This document shows positions 32,382 to 41,089 of a stretch of DNA of 50,151 nt, piece after piece (the first letter of the stretch is position 1; the number at the start of each line of letters is the position of its first letter). Source of the DNA: Micavibrio sp. (GTDB lineage Bacteria > Pseudomonadota > Alphaproteobacteria > Micavibrionales > Micavibrionaceae); assembly GCA_019634145.1 (NCBI GenBank), contig JAHQVU010000036.1:1-50151 (forward strand), written 5' to 3'. The translations under genes were made by a program, and so were the position numbers. Under the pieces are notes generated by a model, which saw only the letters and a list, made by a program, of their open reading frames with translations, had not been told where the DNA came from and ran no database searches.

Positions 32382-33206
32382 TTAATCTACAGCAGCCTTA
32401 AAGGTTTCGTCGATGATTTGCTCACCGGATGGAATGGCCATCAGCTTGACGTTAAGATAGATATTTTTTGTATCAAGATTTTTGAAACCATCATAAGTGC
32501 TCAAGGATTCAATGAAACGTGCTGCTGCTTCGCGTGGCTCTGTCTCATAGATTGGCCGTGAGAGGATCAGGGAGTACTCGAAAGGTGATGTTTGACCGAT
32601 GATATCTGACTGACGGCGTAAGGTCACCAGGTATTGCGAGAGTTTGGCGACAGTGTAATCGGCGGCATACGGGCCTTCATTGGCAAAAATATCTTTATAG
32701 CTGCTCAAGGAAATGAACATCAAATAAGTGTTCTCGCCATAACGATCGGCGCGATCGACCGCGGAAAGGAAAAGCTGATTGTAAGCAGACTTAGCAATAA
32801 TACCGCCGGCGCTGGGGAAATCCTCGCTATCATCGGCCATGCGTTTAACCAGCTTTAAGAAGCGGTTGGCATTATCGATTTTTTCATCAAGCTTAGCCGG
32901 ATCAAAAGGTTTTGCGATGACATCATTCACGCCAAGTTTAAGAGCATCTTGCTGAGTAATGTCCTCATTACTCATTAACACAGTATAAGGATAGTAGGGC
33001 GTTTGACGACGAATATCCGATACAAGCGCACGCGGACTCGTCAGGGGGGAGGGGTCAAGAAAGACCATATCAACATCGTTGTTCTGGCAGTATTCTGCCG
33101 CTGCTTTTTTCGAAGTCTCCCCAATTATTTTGTGACCCAGTGGTTCCATCTTCGAATTGATGAATTGGGCGATCATGGGGTCTTTATCAATTACGTATAT
33201 CTTCAT
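32382..33206 (-). CDS. Response-regulator receiver domain with degenerate GGDEF-like C-terminal domain
   Basis: 274 residues. A receiver domain spans 1-118: acidic D7 and D9, phospho-acceptor D51 in MVFLDPSP and K99 in VIAKPFD. A linker with LVKRMADDSEDF leads to a second domain (about 138-270) shaped like GGDEF domains (NQLFLSAVDRADRYGENTYL, then FISLSSYKDIF), but the GGDEF loop is replaced by TSPFE near 206-210, so it should not make cyclic di-GMP. It may bind a partner or nucleotide as a phosphorylation-switched adaptor. No kinase gene is adjacent. The gene is single, with its own terminator. Confidence 0.78.
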   Translation of the reverse strand: MKIYVIDKDPMIAQFINSKMEPLGHKIIGETSKKAAAEYCQNNDVDMVFLDPSPLTSPRALVSDIRRQTPYYPYTVLMSNEDITQQDALKLGVNDVIAKPFDPAKLDEKIDNANRFLKLVKRMADDSEDFPSAGGIIAKSAYNQLFLSAVDRADRYGENTYLMFISLSSYKDIFANEGPYAADYTVAKLSQYLVTLRRQSDIIGQTSPFEYSLILSRPIYETEPREAAARFIESLSTYDGFKNLDTKNIYLNVKLMAIPSGEQIIDETFKAAVD

Positions 33207-33359
33207 GGAAATATTAGGAAACTTGTATATTTGAGGTGGCGAATTGCTATCTTTATTGTAGCGTATACGTGTTAAAAGAAAAGAAATTTATGAAGGGTAA
33301 GAAAAAGCGGTTTGACAGCGCGAATACCTTCGGATAGAAAACTGCCAATTCTATGGTGT

Positions 33360-33446
33360 GCTCAGGTGGCGGAATTGGTAGACGCGCTACGTTCAGGTCG
33401 TAGTTCTAGCAAGAGAGTGAAGGTTCAAATCCTTTCCTGGGCACCA
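33360..33446 (+). tRNA. tRNA-Leu (anticodon CAG)
   Basis: 87 bases. The acceptor arms GCTCAGG (33360-33366) and CCTGGGC (33436-33442) pair with one G-T pair; the anticodon stem CTACG/CGTAG holds the loop TTCAGGT with CAG at 33394-33396. A long variable arm (about TTCTAGCAAGAGAGTGAA) marks a class II tRNA, and the T arm has GGTTCAAATCC. The discriminator is A and CCA is encoded. It reads CUG codons. Confidence 0.95.
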
Positions 33447-33737
33447 TTTTCTTCGATATTTTCCCTTTGGCTTTGTTATTCGTTGCTTCCTTATAATATA
33501 CGCGGCGCGCCTCATTCCTTGCCAGATGAAAAATATCTTCGAAAAAGTTGGAAGCATTAGTCACTCGCATTTGCTAATCAGCCAAAATGAATTGATAAAC
33601 GCTAATTCGCTCGTGTCGTGTCAGGCTAAAAAGATCTTTGTAAAGGCCGTGAGCAATTTACATCATTTCCGGCTTGCCCGCTGCGGCTCGTGCTGCTAGT
33701 AATGAGCCGAAATCATGGAAACGAACAGGCGAATAGA
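33447..33737. other. Gap between tRNA-Leu and rnd with weak inverted repeats
   Basis: No gene is supported in these 291 bases. Several short complementary pairs occur (TTTGGCT at 33466 with AGCCAAA at 33590; TGCTTCC at 33484 with GGAAGCA at 33550) around an 8-base palindrome GGCGCGCC near 33515. Their centres do not coincide exactly, so this may be a decayed palindrome like those near 24 and 25.6 kb, or chance. Confidence 0.35.
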
Positions 33738-34349
33738 ATGACCATCGAACTTTATAAAGGCGATCTTCCCGATGACCTTGATCTGGGAAATGTGGTGGCG
33801 GTTGATACAGAAACTCTGGGCTTAATCCCGAGCCGCGATCCGCTTTGCGTAGTACAGCTCTCTAGCGGGGATGGCATTGCGCATATTGTTCAGCTTGATC
33901 GCTCTAGCTATGATTGCCCGAATTTAAAAAAGTTACTCGCAAGCCCTGATGTGTTGAAAATCTTTCACTTTGCGCGCTTTGACATTGCGATATGCAACAA
34001 ATATCTCGGCGTTGATATAGGGCCGATTTATTGTACTCGTACAGCGTCTAAGCTGGCACGAACCTATACTGACCGTCATGGTCTGCGTGAATGTTGCCGC
34101 GAGCTTTTGGGAGTGGAGATTTCCAAGCAGTACCAGTCATCGGATTGGGGCGCGGACGAGCTTAAGCCGGAGCAGCTCAAATATGCGGCTAATGATGTTT
34201 ACCATTTGCATGCATTGATGGCCAAACTGAATATGATGTTAGAGCGTGAAGGGCGCATGGAGCTCGCTAAAAAATGCTTTGCGTTCCTACCGCTTCGTGC
34301 GGAGCTAGATATGGCCGGATGGCCGAATATCGATATTTTCGAGCACTAG
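33738..34349 (+). CDS. rnd: Ribonuclease D, short single-domain form
   Basis: 203 residues from the ATG at 33738; the frame extends 16 codons further but MTIELYKGDLPDDLDLGNVV matches family starts. DEDDy exonuclease motifs are visible: VAVDTETLGL (about 20-29), HFARFDIAICNKYLG near 78 and YAANDVYHLHALM near 152. There is no HRDC domain, unlike the 375-residue E. coli enzyme; this short type is common in alphaproteobacteria beside kdsD. It trims 3' ends of tRNA and other stable RNAs. Confidence 0.92.
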   Translation: MTIELYKGDLPDDLDLGNVVAVDTETLGLIPSRDPLCVVQLSSGDGIAHIVQLDRSSYDCPNLKKLLASPDVLKIFHFARFDIAICNKYLGVDIGPIYCTRTASKLARTYTDRHGLRECCRELLGVEISKQYQSSDWGADELKPEQLKYAANDVYHLHALMAKLNMMLEREGRMELAKKCFAFLPLRAELDMAGWPNIDIFEH

Positions 34350-34419
34350 GCAGCTTCGATTATTTCGTTTGGGGCGCCTATTGCGTTGCTCCTTATATAT
34401 TATTTTTTTGAGGTTACGA

Positions 34420-35391
34420 ATGAATTCTATTGATCACGCTAAAAAGGTTCTGGATACCGAGATCGAAGGTTTAACCCAGCTTCGGGATTCGATTGGTCAT
34501 GATTTTTCGCGCTTGATTGATGATATTCATGCGATGAAGGATAAGAAGATCGGCCGTTTGATTGTGGCGGGCATTGGCAAAAGCGGCCATGTCGGGCGTA
34601 AGATTGCGGCGACTTTGGCTTCTACGGGAACGCCTGCTTTTTATGTTCACCCGGGTGAGGCTTCTCATGGTGATATGGGCATGGTGACCGAAAATGACAT
34701 CGTGCTTATGCTGTCTAATTCGGGTGAAAACCAAGAGCTATCAGACCTCATCCATTATACGCGTCGCTACAACATTAAGATGGCGGCGATGACGAGCAAT
34801 TCGGACAGCACGCTCGCACAGCATTCGGATTACATTTTGCAATTGCCAAAAGTGCCCGAAGCCTGTCCGAACGGTATGGCGCCGACAACATCGACGACAA
34901 TGATGATGGCCTATGGTGATGCGATTGCGGTTTCATTGCTTCACATGATGGGGCTGACCAAGGAGCAGTATAAGGTTTTTCATCCTGGCGGAAAGCTGGG
35001 GCAGCGCCTTATGACGGTGGCTGAACTGATGGTTGGTTATGACGATCTTCCGCTTGTGGGGACAGAGGCTACTATGGATGCTGCGATTTTACAGCTATCA
35101 GCAAAAAATCTCGGCGTTGTTTTGGTGGTTAGTGGGCAAGGCGCGTTGGCAGGCATCATCACAGATGGAGATTTGAAGCGGCATATGGGCGCTGATTTGC
35201 TGCAAAAATCAGTGACTGAAGTGATGACCAATAATCCTAAGTCTATCTCGACAAAAGCCTTGGGCGTTGAGGCGATGGGATTGATGACATTGCAATCGGG
35301 CTCTTATCTTAGTTCTTTGGTCGTGTTGGATAATGGAGAGCTTAAAGGTTTGATCCGTTTGCAGGATTGTTTGCGAGCAGGTCTTGCATAA
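34420..35391 (+). CDS. kdsD: Arabinose-5-phosphate isomerase (KpsF/GutQ family)
   Basis: 323 residues from the ATG at 34420, with GAGG 6 bases upstream; an upstream TTG in frame is rejected. A SIS sugar-isomerase domain (about 30-180) contains RLIVAGIGKSGHVGRKIAAT, STGTPAFYVHPGEASHGDMG and LSNSGENQELSDLI; two CBS domains fill about 200-320, with AGIITDGDLKRHMGADLL in the first. It converts ribulose-5-phosphate to arabinose-5-phosphate, the first step towards Kdo for LPS. It heads the lptC-lptA-lptB run, tying core precursor supply to LPS export. Confidence 0.95.
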   Translation: MNSIDHAKKVLDTEIEGLTQLRDSIGHDFSRLIDDIHAMKDKKIGRLIVAGIGKSGHVGRKIAATLASTGTPAFYVHPGEASHGDMGMVTENDIVLMLSNSGENQELSDLIHYTRRYNIKMAAMTSNSDSTLAQHSDYILQLPKVPEACPNGMAPTTSTTMMMAYGDAIAVSLLHMMGLTKEQYKVFHPGGKLGQRLMTVAELMVGYDDLPLVGTEATMDAAILQLSAKNLGVVLVVSGQGALAGIITDGDLKRHMGADLLQKSVTEVMTNNPKSISTKALGVEAMGLMTLQSGSYLSSLVVLDNGELKGLIRLQDCLRAGLA

Positions 35392-35430
35392 GACTGGCTT
35401 AGGGCTTTAAAAACTGTTATTAAAATCTTC

Positions 35431-36150
35431 ATGGACGAAGATATTCCAAATTATGATGACCCTATTCATAATTCCCAGCCAAAAGCTGAACAGGGAAGCC
35501 CACGGGCTGACCGCTTGCAATCGCTGTCTTTAGGGCAGGACAGGGTTCGTCATCAAAATCATGGATATAGCGTTCTCATTAAATCTTTAAAAATTTTCCT
35601 CCCAATGCTGGCGCTCGGGCTATTGCTGGTCGTGATAACATGGCAACGGGTTGAGGATGTTACACCCAAGCAAGACGAAAGCGCGCAAGAAGAGAGCCAA
35701 TCGGCGCGTTCAATTGGTAAAAACGAGCTTCTTAACCCTAAATTCGAAAGCACGGACGAGGATGGAAATCCTTATACAGTGACCGCGAAGCGTGCGTTGC
35801 AAGGGCAATCTGCTGATGATGACATGATCCTTTTGGAAGAACCGGTGGCCGATATTGCTCTAGAGGATGGTAATTGGCTGGCGGTAAAGGCCGAGCAATC
35901 AGCGTTTGCGCAGACTACGCAGCGATTGCTCTTGAAAGGCGCGGTGGAAATTTACCACGATGAGGGATATACCCTGACTACGCCTGAGCTGGATGTAGAT
36001 ATGAAGGCAGGAACCGCGCGTACAGACACCAAAGTGCACATCCAAGGGCCTAAGGGCGTTTTGGATGCTGAAGGGCTGGATGCCAACCGGGGTGAGGAGG
36101 TCTTGATCTTCAAAGGTCCGGCAAAATTGATACTAACCGAGGGAATGTAA
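35431..36150 (+). CDS. lptC: LPS export system protein LptC
   Basis: 239 residues. A polar N-terminal cytoplasmic stretch of about 50 residues is followed by one membrane helix (about 53-72, FLPMLALGLLLVVITW), then the periplasmic beta-jellyroll: GKNELLNPKFESTDEDGNPY near 95, TVTAKRAL, QTTQRLLLKGAVEIYHDEGY near 168 and LDAEGLDANRGEEVLIF near the end. LptC receives LPS from LptFG and passes it to LptA, encoded 2 bases downstream. It is 39 bases after kdsD, so all are probably one transcript. The N-terminal tail is longer than in E. coli (191 residues in total). Confidence 0.9.
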   Translation: MDEDIPNYDDPIHNSQPKAEQGSPRADRLQSLSLGQDRVRHQNHGYSVLIKSLKIFLPMLALGLLLVVITWQRVEDVTPKQDESAQEESQSARSIGKNELLNPKFESTDEDGNPYTVTAKRALQGQSADDDMILLEEPVADIALEDGNWLAVKAEQSAFAQTTQRLLLKGAVEIYHDEGYTLTTPELDVDMKAGTARTDTKVHIQGPKGVLDAEGLDANRGEEVLIFKGPAKLILTEGM

Positions 36151-36152
36151 AT

Positions 36153-36989
36153 ATGCGTATATTGCTTTTTACCGCTGTAATAGTCTTGATCACTTTGCCT
36201 GCTTTTGCGCAAGGGATGCCGGCTATGAGTACAAATTCGAGTGAACCTATAGAAGTGACGGCGGATAAAACGCTGGAATGGCATCGCGGGGCAACGCAGT
36301 TTATTGCAAAAGGTAATGCCTTGGCCAAGCAAGGCGCATCATCGATAGCTGCGCAGGCTTTGACGGCGGATTACCGCAAAAATGCTGGGTCGAGTATGGA
36401 AATTTACCATCTTAAGGCGCAAGGCGGCGTGGTTTTGACTTCGGATGATAACAAAGCTTATGGCGAGGTTGGTGATTATGATCTTGATGAAGGTTTGGCA
36501 ACTCTGACGGGCGATAATTTGCGTATGGAATCACCTGATCAAACGGTGACTGCTGAGCAAATCTTTCACTATCAGGTCGCTCTTGGAAAGCTGAGCGCGA
36601 TCGGTGCGGCGAAAGTTGTGCGTCCGAAGGTAGATGGCAGTGGCACTGACACACTTGAGGCTGAAAAAATTACTGCGACAATGAAGAAAAATGAGCAAGG
36701 CGAGCAGGTTCTCGACACATTGGAAGCCTTTGAAAATGTAGTGATTACAACACCCACCGAAGTCGTGATGGGTGAGTACGGTATCTATAATTCCGTGACT
36801 AATAAAGCAGAGCTGAAAGGCAATGTTAAAATTGTGCGCGGGCAAAATACGTTGGAAGGCGTGCGTGCCGAGGTTGATATGACGACTAATGTCAGCCGTA
36901 TTTTTGGCTCTGGCTCTGGCTCTGGCGGTGGCGAGAGCGGACGCGTGCGCGGGGTATTTTATCCCGGATCTAACACTGGTGTTCCTTAA
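36153..36989 (+). CDS. lptA: LPS transport periplasmic protein LptA
   Basis: 278 residues, longer than E. coli LptA (185). The signal peptide is MRILLFTAVIVLITLPAFA. OstA/LptA jellyroll repeats cover about 30-245: ITADKTLE-type strand IEVTADKTLEWHRGATQFIA, GNALAKQGASSIAAQALTAD, GVVLTSDDNKAYGEVGDYDL and NKAELKGNVKIVRGQNTLEG near the end. The extra length comes from one more set of strands (about 145-190) and a Gly/Ser tail (GSGSGSGGGESG) coded by tandem GGCTCT units at about 36905-36928. LptA forms the bridge that carries LPS over the periplasm. It follows lptC by 2 bases. Confidence 0.9.
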   Translation: MRILLFTAVIVLITLPAFAQGMPAMSTNSSEPIEVTADKTLEWHRGATQFIAKGNALAKQGASSIAAQALTADYRKNAGSSMEIYHLKAQGGVVLTSDDNKAYGEVGDYDLDEGLATLTGDNLRMESPDQTVTAEQIFHYQVALGKLSAIGAAKVVRPKVDGSGTDTLEAEKITATMKKNEQGEQVLDTLEAFENVVITTPTEVVMGEYGIYNSVTNKAELKGNVKIVRGQNTLEGVRAEVDMTTNVSRIFGSGSGSGGGESGRVRGVFYPGSNTGVP

Positions 36990-37028
36990 ATATTTGCAAT
37001 ATTCATTGGGTGAGCGCATAAGAGGAGC

Positions 37029-37667
37029 ATGGAAATTTTAATCACATGGTTGTTATTTATTGCGGTTCAGTTGGCGGCAACGATGTCGCCGGGTCCTGCT
37101 TTTGCAATGTCTGTTCGAAATTCAATGTCTTTCGGGCGTAAGGGCGGCGTTATGACTGCGCTTGGTTTAGGGCTTGGTGTTGGATTTCATACTGTGCTTG
37201 TGCTTGGTGGGCTGGCACTGGTTTTATCGCAATCGGTTATTTTATTCCAAGCTATTAAATATATTGGTGCAGCCTATTTGGTTTATGTGGGTTTTAAGGC
37301 ATTAAGAGCTAAAGCGCCGAATGTAAGTGATATTCCAAAAGCCAAGGATGAGCTGGATTATCGTCATATTTCGGCTTTTAAAGCGATATGGATGGGATTG
37401 TTGACCAATGCGCTAAATCCTAAAGCGGTGATCTTTTTTACGGCGGTATTTACTCAATTTATTAGCCCGGATGCGCCTTTGGGAATTATGGTTTTATATG
37501 CGGCTACCGTTATGATTGTTGAAGCGGGGTGGTTTTCGCTGTTGGCGGTCTTACTTACTCATGAAAAGGTTAATCGTAAGGTCAGAGCGGCGGGGCACTG
37601 GATCGAACGTGTTTGTGGTGGACTTATGGTGGGCCTTGGCGTAAAATTGGCTCTGAGCAAGATTTAA
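37029..37667 (+). CDS. LysE/RhtB-family amino-acid exporter
   Basis: 212 residues with about six hydrophobic segments. The family start is clear: LAATMSPGPAFAMSVRNSMS at about 17-36, GLGLGVGFHTVLVLGGLALV near 48, FQAIKYIGAAYLVYVGFKAL near 77, and GLLTNALNPKAVIFFTAVFT near 122. Members export amino acids such as threonine, homoserine or lysine; the substrate cannot be read from sequence. It sits inside the kdsD-lptC-lptA-lptB run, where most alphaproteobacteria place lptB directly after lptA, so it looks like an insertion. Gaps are 39 bases before and 12 after, so the operon is probably still read through. Confidence 0.9.
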   Translation: MEILITWLLFIAVQLAATMSPGPAFAMSVRNSMSFGRKGGVMTALGLGLGVGFHTVLVLGGLALVLSQSVILFQAIKYIGAAYLVYVGFKALRAKAPNVSDIPKAKDELDYRHISAFKAIWMGLLTNALNPKAVIFFTAVFTQFISPDAPLGIMVLYAATVMIVEAGWFSLLAVLLTHEKVNRKVRAAGHWIERVCGGLMVGLGVKLALSKI

Positions 37668-37679
37668 AGCGCAAATACT

Positions 37680-38447
37680 ATGGATACTCCTATAAAACCA
37701 AATCAGACAAAAATCAGGGAAGTGTCGAAAGGGCTATCCGTCCAGCATCTCTCGAAAAGTTATAAGAAGCGACCCGTTTTAAGGGATGTAAGCTTTACTG
37801 TTGAGCGTGGCCAGGCGGTGGCTTTGTTAGGGCCGAACGGTGCTGGTAAAACCACCTGCTTTTATATCACGACAGGGTTAATCGAGGCCGATGGTGGGAT
37901 GATCTCGCTGGACGGTCAAGATATTACGCATCTGCCGATGTATCGCCGCGCGCGCCTTGGGATTGGTTATTTGCCGCAGGAAAGCTCTATTTTTCGGGGT
38001 TTGAGCGTTGAGGATAATGTGCGCGCCGTGATTGAGGCGCAAGGATTGTCGGGCGAGGAGCAGGATGTCTTGCTCGAGGATTTGCTATCTGAGTTCGGGG
38101 TTGAGCATTTACGCCGCACGCCTGCACCCGCCCTATCGGGGGGGGAGCGTAGACGTGTTGAAATTGCGCGTGCATTGTCTGCACGACCGGACTTTATTTT
38201 GCTCGATGAGCCTTTGGCAGGGATTGACCCGATTGCGGTGGGTGAAATTCGCGCGCTTATTGCGCAGCTGAAGGATCGTGGGATTGGCGTGCTAATCACC
38301 GATCACAATGTGCGCGATTGTTTGGGTATTGTCGATCATGCTTATATCCTGCATGAGGGTAGAGTTTTAATGCATGGTACGGCGGATGAGATTGTTGCCA
38401 GTGAAGCGGTGCAGCGGGTATATCTGGGTAAGGGCTTTAAGCTATAA
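37680..38447 (+). CDS. lptB: LPS export ABC transporter ATPase LptB
   Basis: 255 residues. Walker A GPNGAGKTTCF at about 55-65, Q-loop with LGIGYLPQESSIFRGLSVED near 95, signature LSGGERRRVEIARALSARPD near 153, Walker B FILLDEPLAGIDPIAVGEIR near 172, and the switch His in LITDHNVRDCLGIVDHAYIL near 208. QESSIFRGLSV is a mark of LptB within the ABC family. It powers LptFG. About 20 extra N-terminal residues precede the fold. rpoN follows after 137 bases, the standard alphaproteobacterial order. Confidence 0.95.
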   Translation: MDTPIKPNQTKIREVSKGLSVQHLSKSYKKRPVLRDVSFTVERGQAVALLGPNGAGKTTCFYITTGLIEADGGMISLDGQDITHLPMYRRARLGIGYLPQESSIFRGLSVEDNVRAVIEAQGLSGEEQDVLLEDLLSEFGVEHLRRTPAPALSGGERRRVEIARALSARPDFILLDEPLAGIDPIAVGEIRALIAQLKDRGIGVLITDHNVRDCLGIVDHAYILHEGRVLMHGTADEIVASEAVQRVYLGKGFKL

Positions 38448-38584
38448 ATTCTACTATTTTTTGCGCCTTCTCAGAGAAAAAATGAAAAGATTGATGTGTT
38501 AAGGCACTTACGCATACGAATTAGCTTACATGAAACTTGTTCTTAGGTGCTTCATTCAGCCAACTTTCGTGGTATAGTAAATTC

Positions 38585-40042
38585 ATGAGCACGATCTCTC
38601 AGCACCTCAAATTAACTCAAGGCCAGAACCTCGTAATGACGCCGCAATTGCAGCAGGCGATCAAAATGCTGCAGCTGTCCAATGTGGAATTGGCGGAAGT
38701 TGTTGAGGAGGAGCTGGCTGTTAATCCTTTGCTGGAAAAGGATGAGCGCGGCACGGATGGTGAGGCTACATCCGATGAACCGCGTGAGCCTAAAGATGAG
38801 GGGAAGGACTCGGTGGAAGCGGCGTTTGAAAGCTCTAACACCAATGATGATTTTGACCCCGGATCGGGTGCGGCGGATATTGGCGCCGGAGGAAATTCCA
38901 AATTCGAAGACATCGAAAATGCCTTTGAAAACCGTATGAGCGCGGAAGTAACCTTGCGCGATTATCTACTTGATCAACTCCATCAAAGTTTTGAAGAGCA
39001 ACGCGATCACATGATTGGCGCGATGTTGATTGACCGTCTGGATGAGGCAGGATATTTGCGCGAAGACCCCGCTGATCTGGCTGAAAAGCTTGGCTGTAAG
39101 GTGGAGCGCGTACAAAATTTGCTGCGTGAGATGAAGGGGTTTGACCCTGCGGGAATTTTTGCGCGTGATCTAGAGGAGTGTTTGGCCTTGCAGTTGGCAG
39201 AGAAGGGGCAGTTGGATGCGCCGATGAATGCGCTCTTGGATAATTTGCAGATGCTTGCGCATAAGGATTTTAAAGGGTTGGCCGAAATTTGTGGAACTAA
39301 CGAGACTTATCTGATGGATATGGTCGCGGAAATCAAAGCGCTGAACCCTAAGCCAGCTGCTGAATTTGACCATTTGATTGTGCAAACTGCGATACCCGAT
39401 GTGCTGATGAAGCGTTTGCCGAAACATATGGGCGGTGGGTGGCGCGTGGAGCTTAACCACGAGACATTGCCGCGCGTGCTGGTTAATCAAGAATATTATA
39501 TGGAAGTCGCAGGCAGCGCGAGCCGTAAGGAAGATAAGGCCTATATCTCAACGCAGCTGAACAATGCAAACTGGCTGGTGAAGGCTATGGACCAACGCGC
39601 GCAGACGATTTTGAAAGTCGCGGGCGAGATAATCGAGCAGCAAGATGCGTTTTTCAATTACGGTATCGAGTTTTTAAAACCGCTCAAGCTCTCGGACATT
39701 GCCTCCGAGATTGAAATGCATGAAAGCACGGTTTCCCGCGTTACGACGAATAAATATATCGGAACGCCGCGCGGAATTTTCGAGTTGAAATATTTCTTCT
39801 CAACCGCTTTGGTCTCGGCGAGTGGTGCTGAGCATAGCGCGGAAAGCGTGAAAGCGCGAATCAAGACGTTGATTGATGAGGAAGATCCGAAAAAAATCCT
39901 TTCCGATGATAAGATCGTCGTTATTTTGCGTGATGAGGGGATCGAGCTGGCGCGCAGAACGGTTGCGAAATACCGTGAAAGCATGATGATCGGCTCAAGC
40001 GTTGAGCGTCGTAAGGCGAAGAAGCACTTAATATCCCGTTAA
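38585..40042 (+). CDS. rpoN: RNA polymerase sigma-54 factor
   Basis: 485 residues from the ATG at 38585; a TTG 16 codons upstream is less likely because MSTISQHLKLTQGQNLVMTP is the usual start. The Gln/Leu-rich activator region I is at about 8-50 (LQQAIKMLQLSN), an acidic linker spans about 60-120, the core-binding domain about 125-330 (GYLREDPADLAEKLGC), a helix-turn-helix is near 380-400 (LSDIASEIEMHESTVSRVTT), and the RpoN box ARRTVAKYRE is near 460. It directs polymerase to -24/-12 promoters with AAA+ activators. No activator gene and no clear -24/-12 site were seen in the window. Confidence 0.97.
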   Translation: MSTISQHLKLTQGQNLVMTPQLQQAIKMLQLSNVELAEVVEEELAVNPLLEKDERGTDGEATSDEPREPKDEGKDSVEAAFESSNTNDDFDPGSGAADIGAGGNSKFEDIENAFENRMSAEVTLRDYLLDQLHQSFEEQRDHMIGAMLIDRLDEAGYLREDPADLAEKLGCKVERVQNLLREMKGFDPAGIFARDLEECLALQLAEKGQLDAPMNALLDNLQMLAHKDFKGLAEICGTNETYLMDMVAEIKALNPKPAAEFDHLIVQTAIPDVLMKRLPKHMGGGWRVELNHETLPRVLVNQEYYMEVAGSASRKEDKAYISTQLNNANWLVKAMDQRAQTILKVAGEIIEQQDAFFNYGIEFLKPLKLSDIASEIEMHESTVSRVTTNKYIGTPRGIFELKYFFSTALVSASGAEHSAESVKARIKTLIDEEDPKKILSDDKIVVILRDEGIELARRTVAKYRESMMIGSSVERRKAKKHLISR

Positions 40043-40170
40043 GCTCTTTTTAAAAATACATTGATATTCACAGGTGGAAGTGAAATATTTTACGCCCGTT
40101 TTTTTATCGCCTTATGCTATAATAGACCTATATCACTACTAGATTAGAATACGAAAAAGAGGAAATGAAT

Positions 40171-40773
40171 ATGGAACTTAGCGTACATGGCAAACAAATG
40201 GATGTGGGCAATTCACTCAGAGAGCACGTAGAAGGAAAATTAGAAGATTTAAACAGCAAATATTTCAATCATGCGGCTTTTGCCACTGTAACATTCTCTA
40301 AGGAAGGGCATGGAAAGCCGCAGACTAAAGTTCATATTTCAATCCAGATCGGCAAGAATTTGCTGGTTGTTGCCGATGCAATGGATTCAGATCCATATGC
40401 ATCATTCGAGCAAGCGGCAACCAAGGTTGGTAAACAAATGCGTCGCTATAAGAAGAAAATTCGTGATCATCACGAGCGCGTAGACACCTTGCCAGAGGAA
40501 GAGATTATCAACGCAAATGACTATGTTCTGGCCGCAGCGCCCGAGCAAAATGATGAGCCTGATGGTGATGTGCCGCAAGGGGATGACCCTGTTGTTATCG
40601 CCGAGATGAAGAAGGAAATTATGACCTTGAGCGTGTCAGATGCCGTGATGCATCTGGATTTGTCCGGCGAGCAGGCGTTGCTGTTTAGAAATGCCAAGCA
40701 TGGTGGTTGCAGCATGGTTTACCGCAGGAAAGACGGGAATATCGGCTGGGTTGACGCTGAATCCTTGAAATAG
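40171..40773 (+). CDS. hpf: Long-form ribosome hibernation promoting factor
   Basis: 200 residues from the ATG at 40171, preferred over the ATG 6 bases earlier because AGAGGA then has proper spacing. The N-terminal RaiA/HPF domain (about 1-105) has ELSVHGKQMDVGNSLREHVE, GKLEDLNSKYF and KQMRRYKKKIRDHHER. After an acidic linker, the C-terminal dimerisation domain (about 145-200) has PVVIAEMKKEIMTLSVSDAV then MHLDLSGEQALLFRNAKHGG and MVYRRKDGNIGWVDAES. The long form dimerises 70S ribosomes into inactive 100S particles in stationary phase. It lies between rpoN and ptsN as in many Proteobacteria and is followed by a terminator. Confidence 0.96.
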   Translation: MELSVHGKQMDVGNSLREHVEGKLEDLNSKYFNHAAFATVTFSKEGHGKPQTKVHISIQIGKNLLVVADAMDSDPYASFEQAATKVGKQMRRYKKKIRDHHERVDTLPEEEIINANDYVLAAAPEQNDEPDGDVPQGDDPVVIAEMKKEIMTLSVSDAVMHLDLSGEQALLFRNAKHGGCSMVYRRKDGNIGWVDAESLK

Positions 40774-40891
40774 CTTCGACCTTTAGGTTTAGGCTATGTT
40801 GCTCGGAGCTCACATATAAATATACATTATGATTCTCGTACCTGGTCTAAGCATAAAATCTTTTCGCTATTTGGCTTAAATCTAATATTTA

Positions 40892-40924
40892 AAACCCGCA
40901 TGATTCGGTTTATGCGGGTTTTTC
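40892..40924 (+). terminator. Terminator after hpf
   Basis: Perfect 10-base stem AAACCCGCAT (40892-40901) and ATGCGGGTTT (40912-40921), 10-base loop, then TTTCC. It lies 118 bases after the hpf stop and separates hpf from the PtsN-like gene. The remaining 316-base gap holds no gene I can support. Confidence 0.85.
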
Positions 40925-41000
40925 CTGTATGCAAAACAGTGACTTAAGAATTTTTTGTGCGCTTTGAGATAATTCTTATAGCATTATGCGTTATATGCTG

Positions 41001-41019
41001 CGGCGCGCCGTTTTTTTTT
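41001..41019 (+). terminator. Self-complementary GC block followed by nine T
   Basis: CGGCGCGCCG at 41001-41010 is a perfect palindrome and is followed by nine T (41011-41019). As an RNA hairpin it would have only a three-base stem, so it may be a weak terminator, a pause site, or chance. It lies 70 bases before the PtsN-like start. Confidence 0.3.
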
Positions 41020-41089
41020 CTGGCGCTATACGAAGTTTCCTCTTACAAAAGTATAGGTGTGAGTGATAACAGCTAAGAAGAGAGTGCTC

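Noticed and set aside
36531-37019. A 162-residue reverse frame across the lptA end
   Set aside because: Antisense of the LptA jellyroll; no domain or ribosome site.
38448-38584. A -24/-12 promoter for rpoN autoregulation
   Set aside because: No TGGCAC-N5-TTGC-like pair was found in the gap.
41001-41010. GGCGCGCC-type palindromes (also near 33515) as a regulatory signal
   Set aside because: Eight-base GC palindromes occur by chance; the two sites share no other context.
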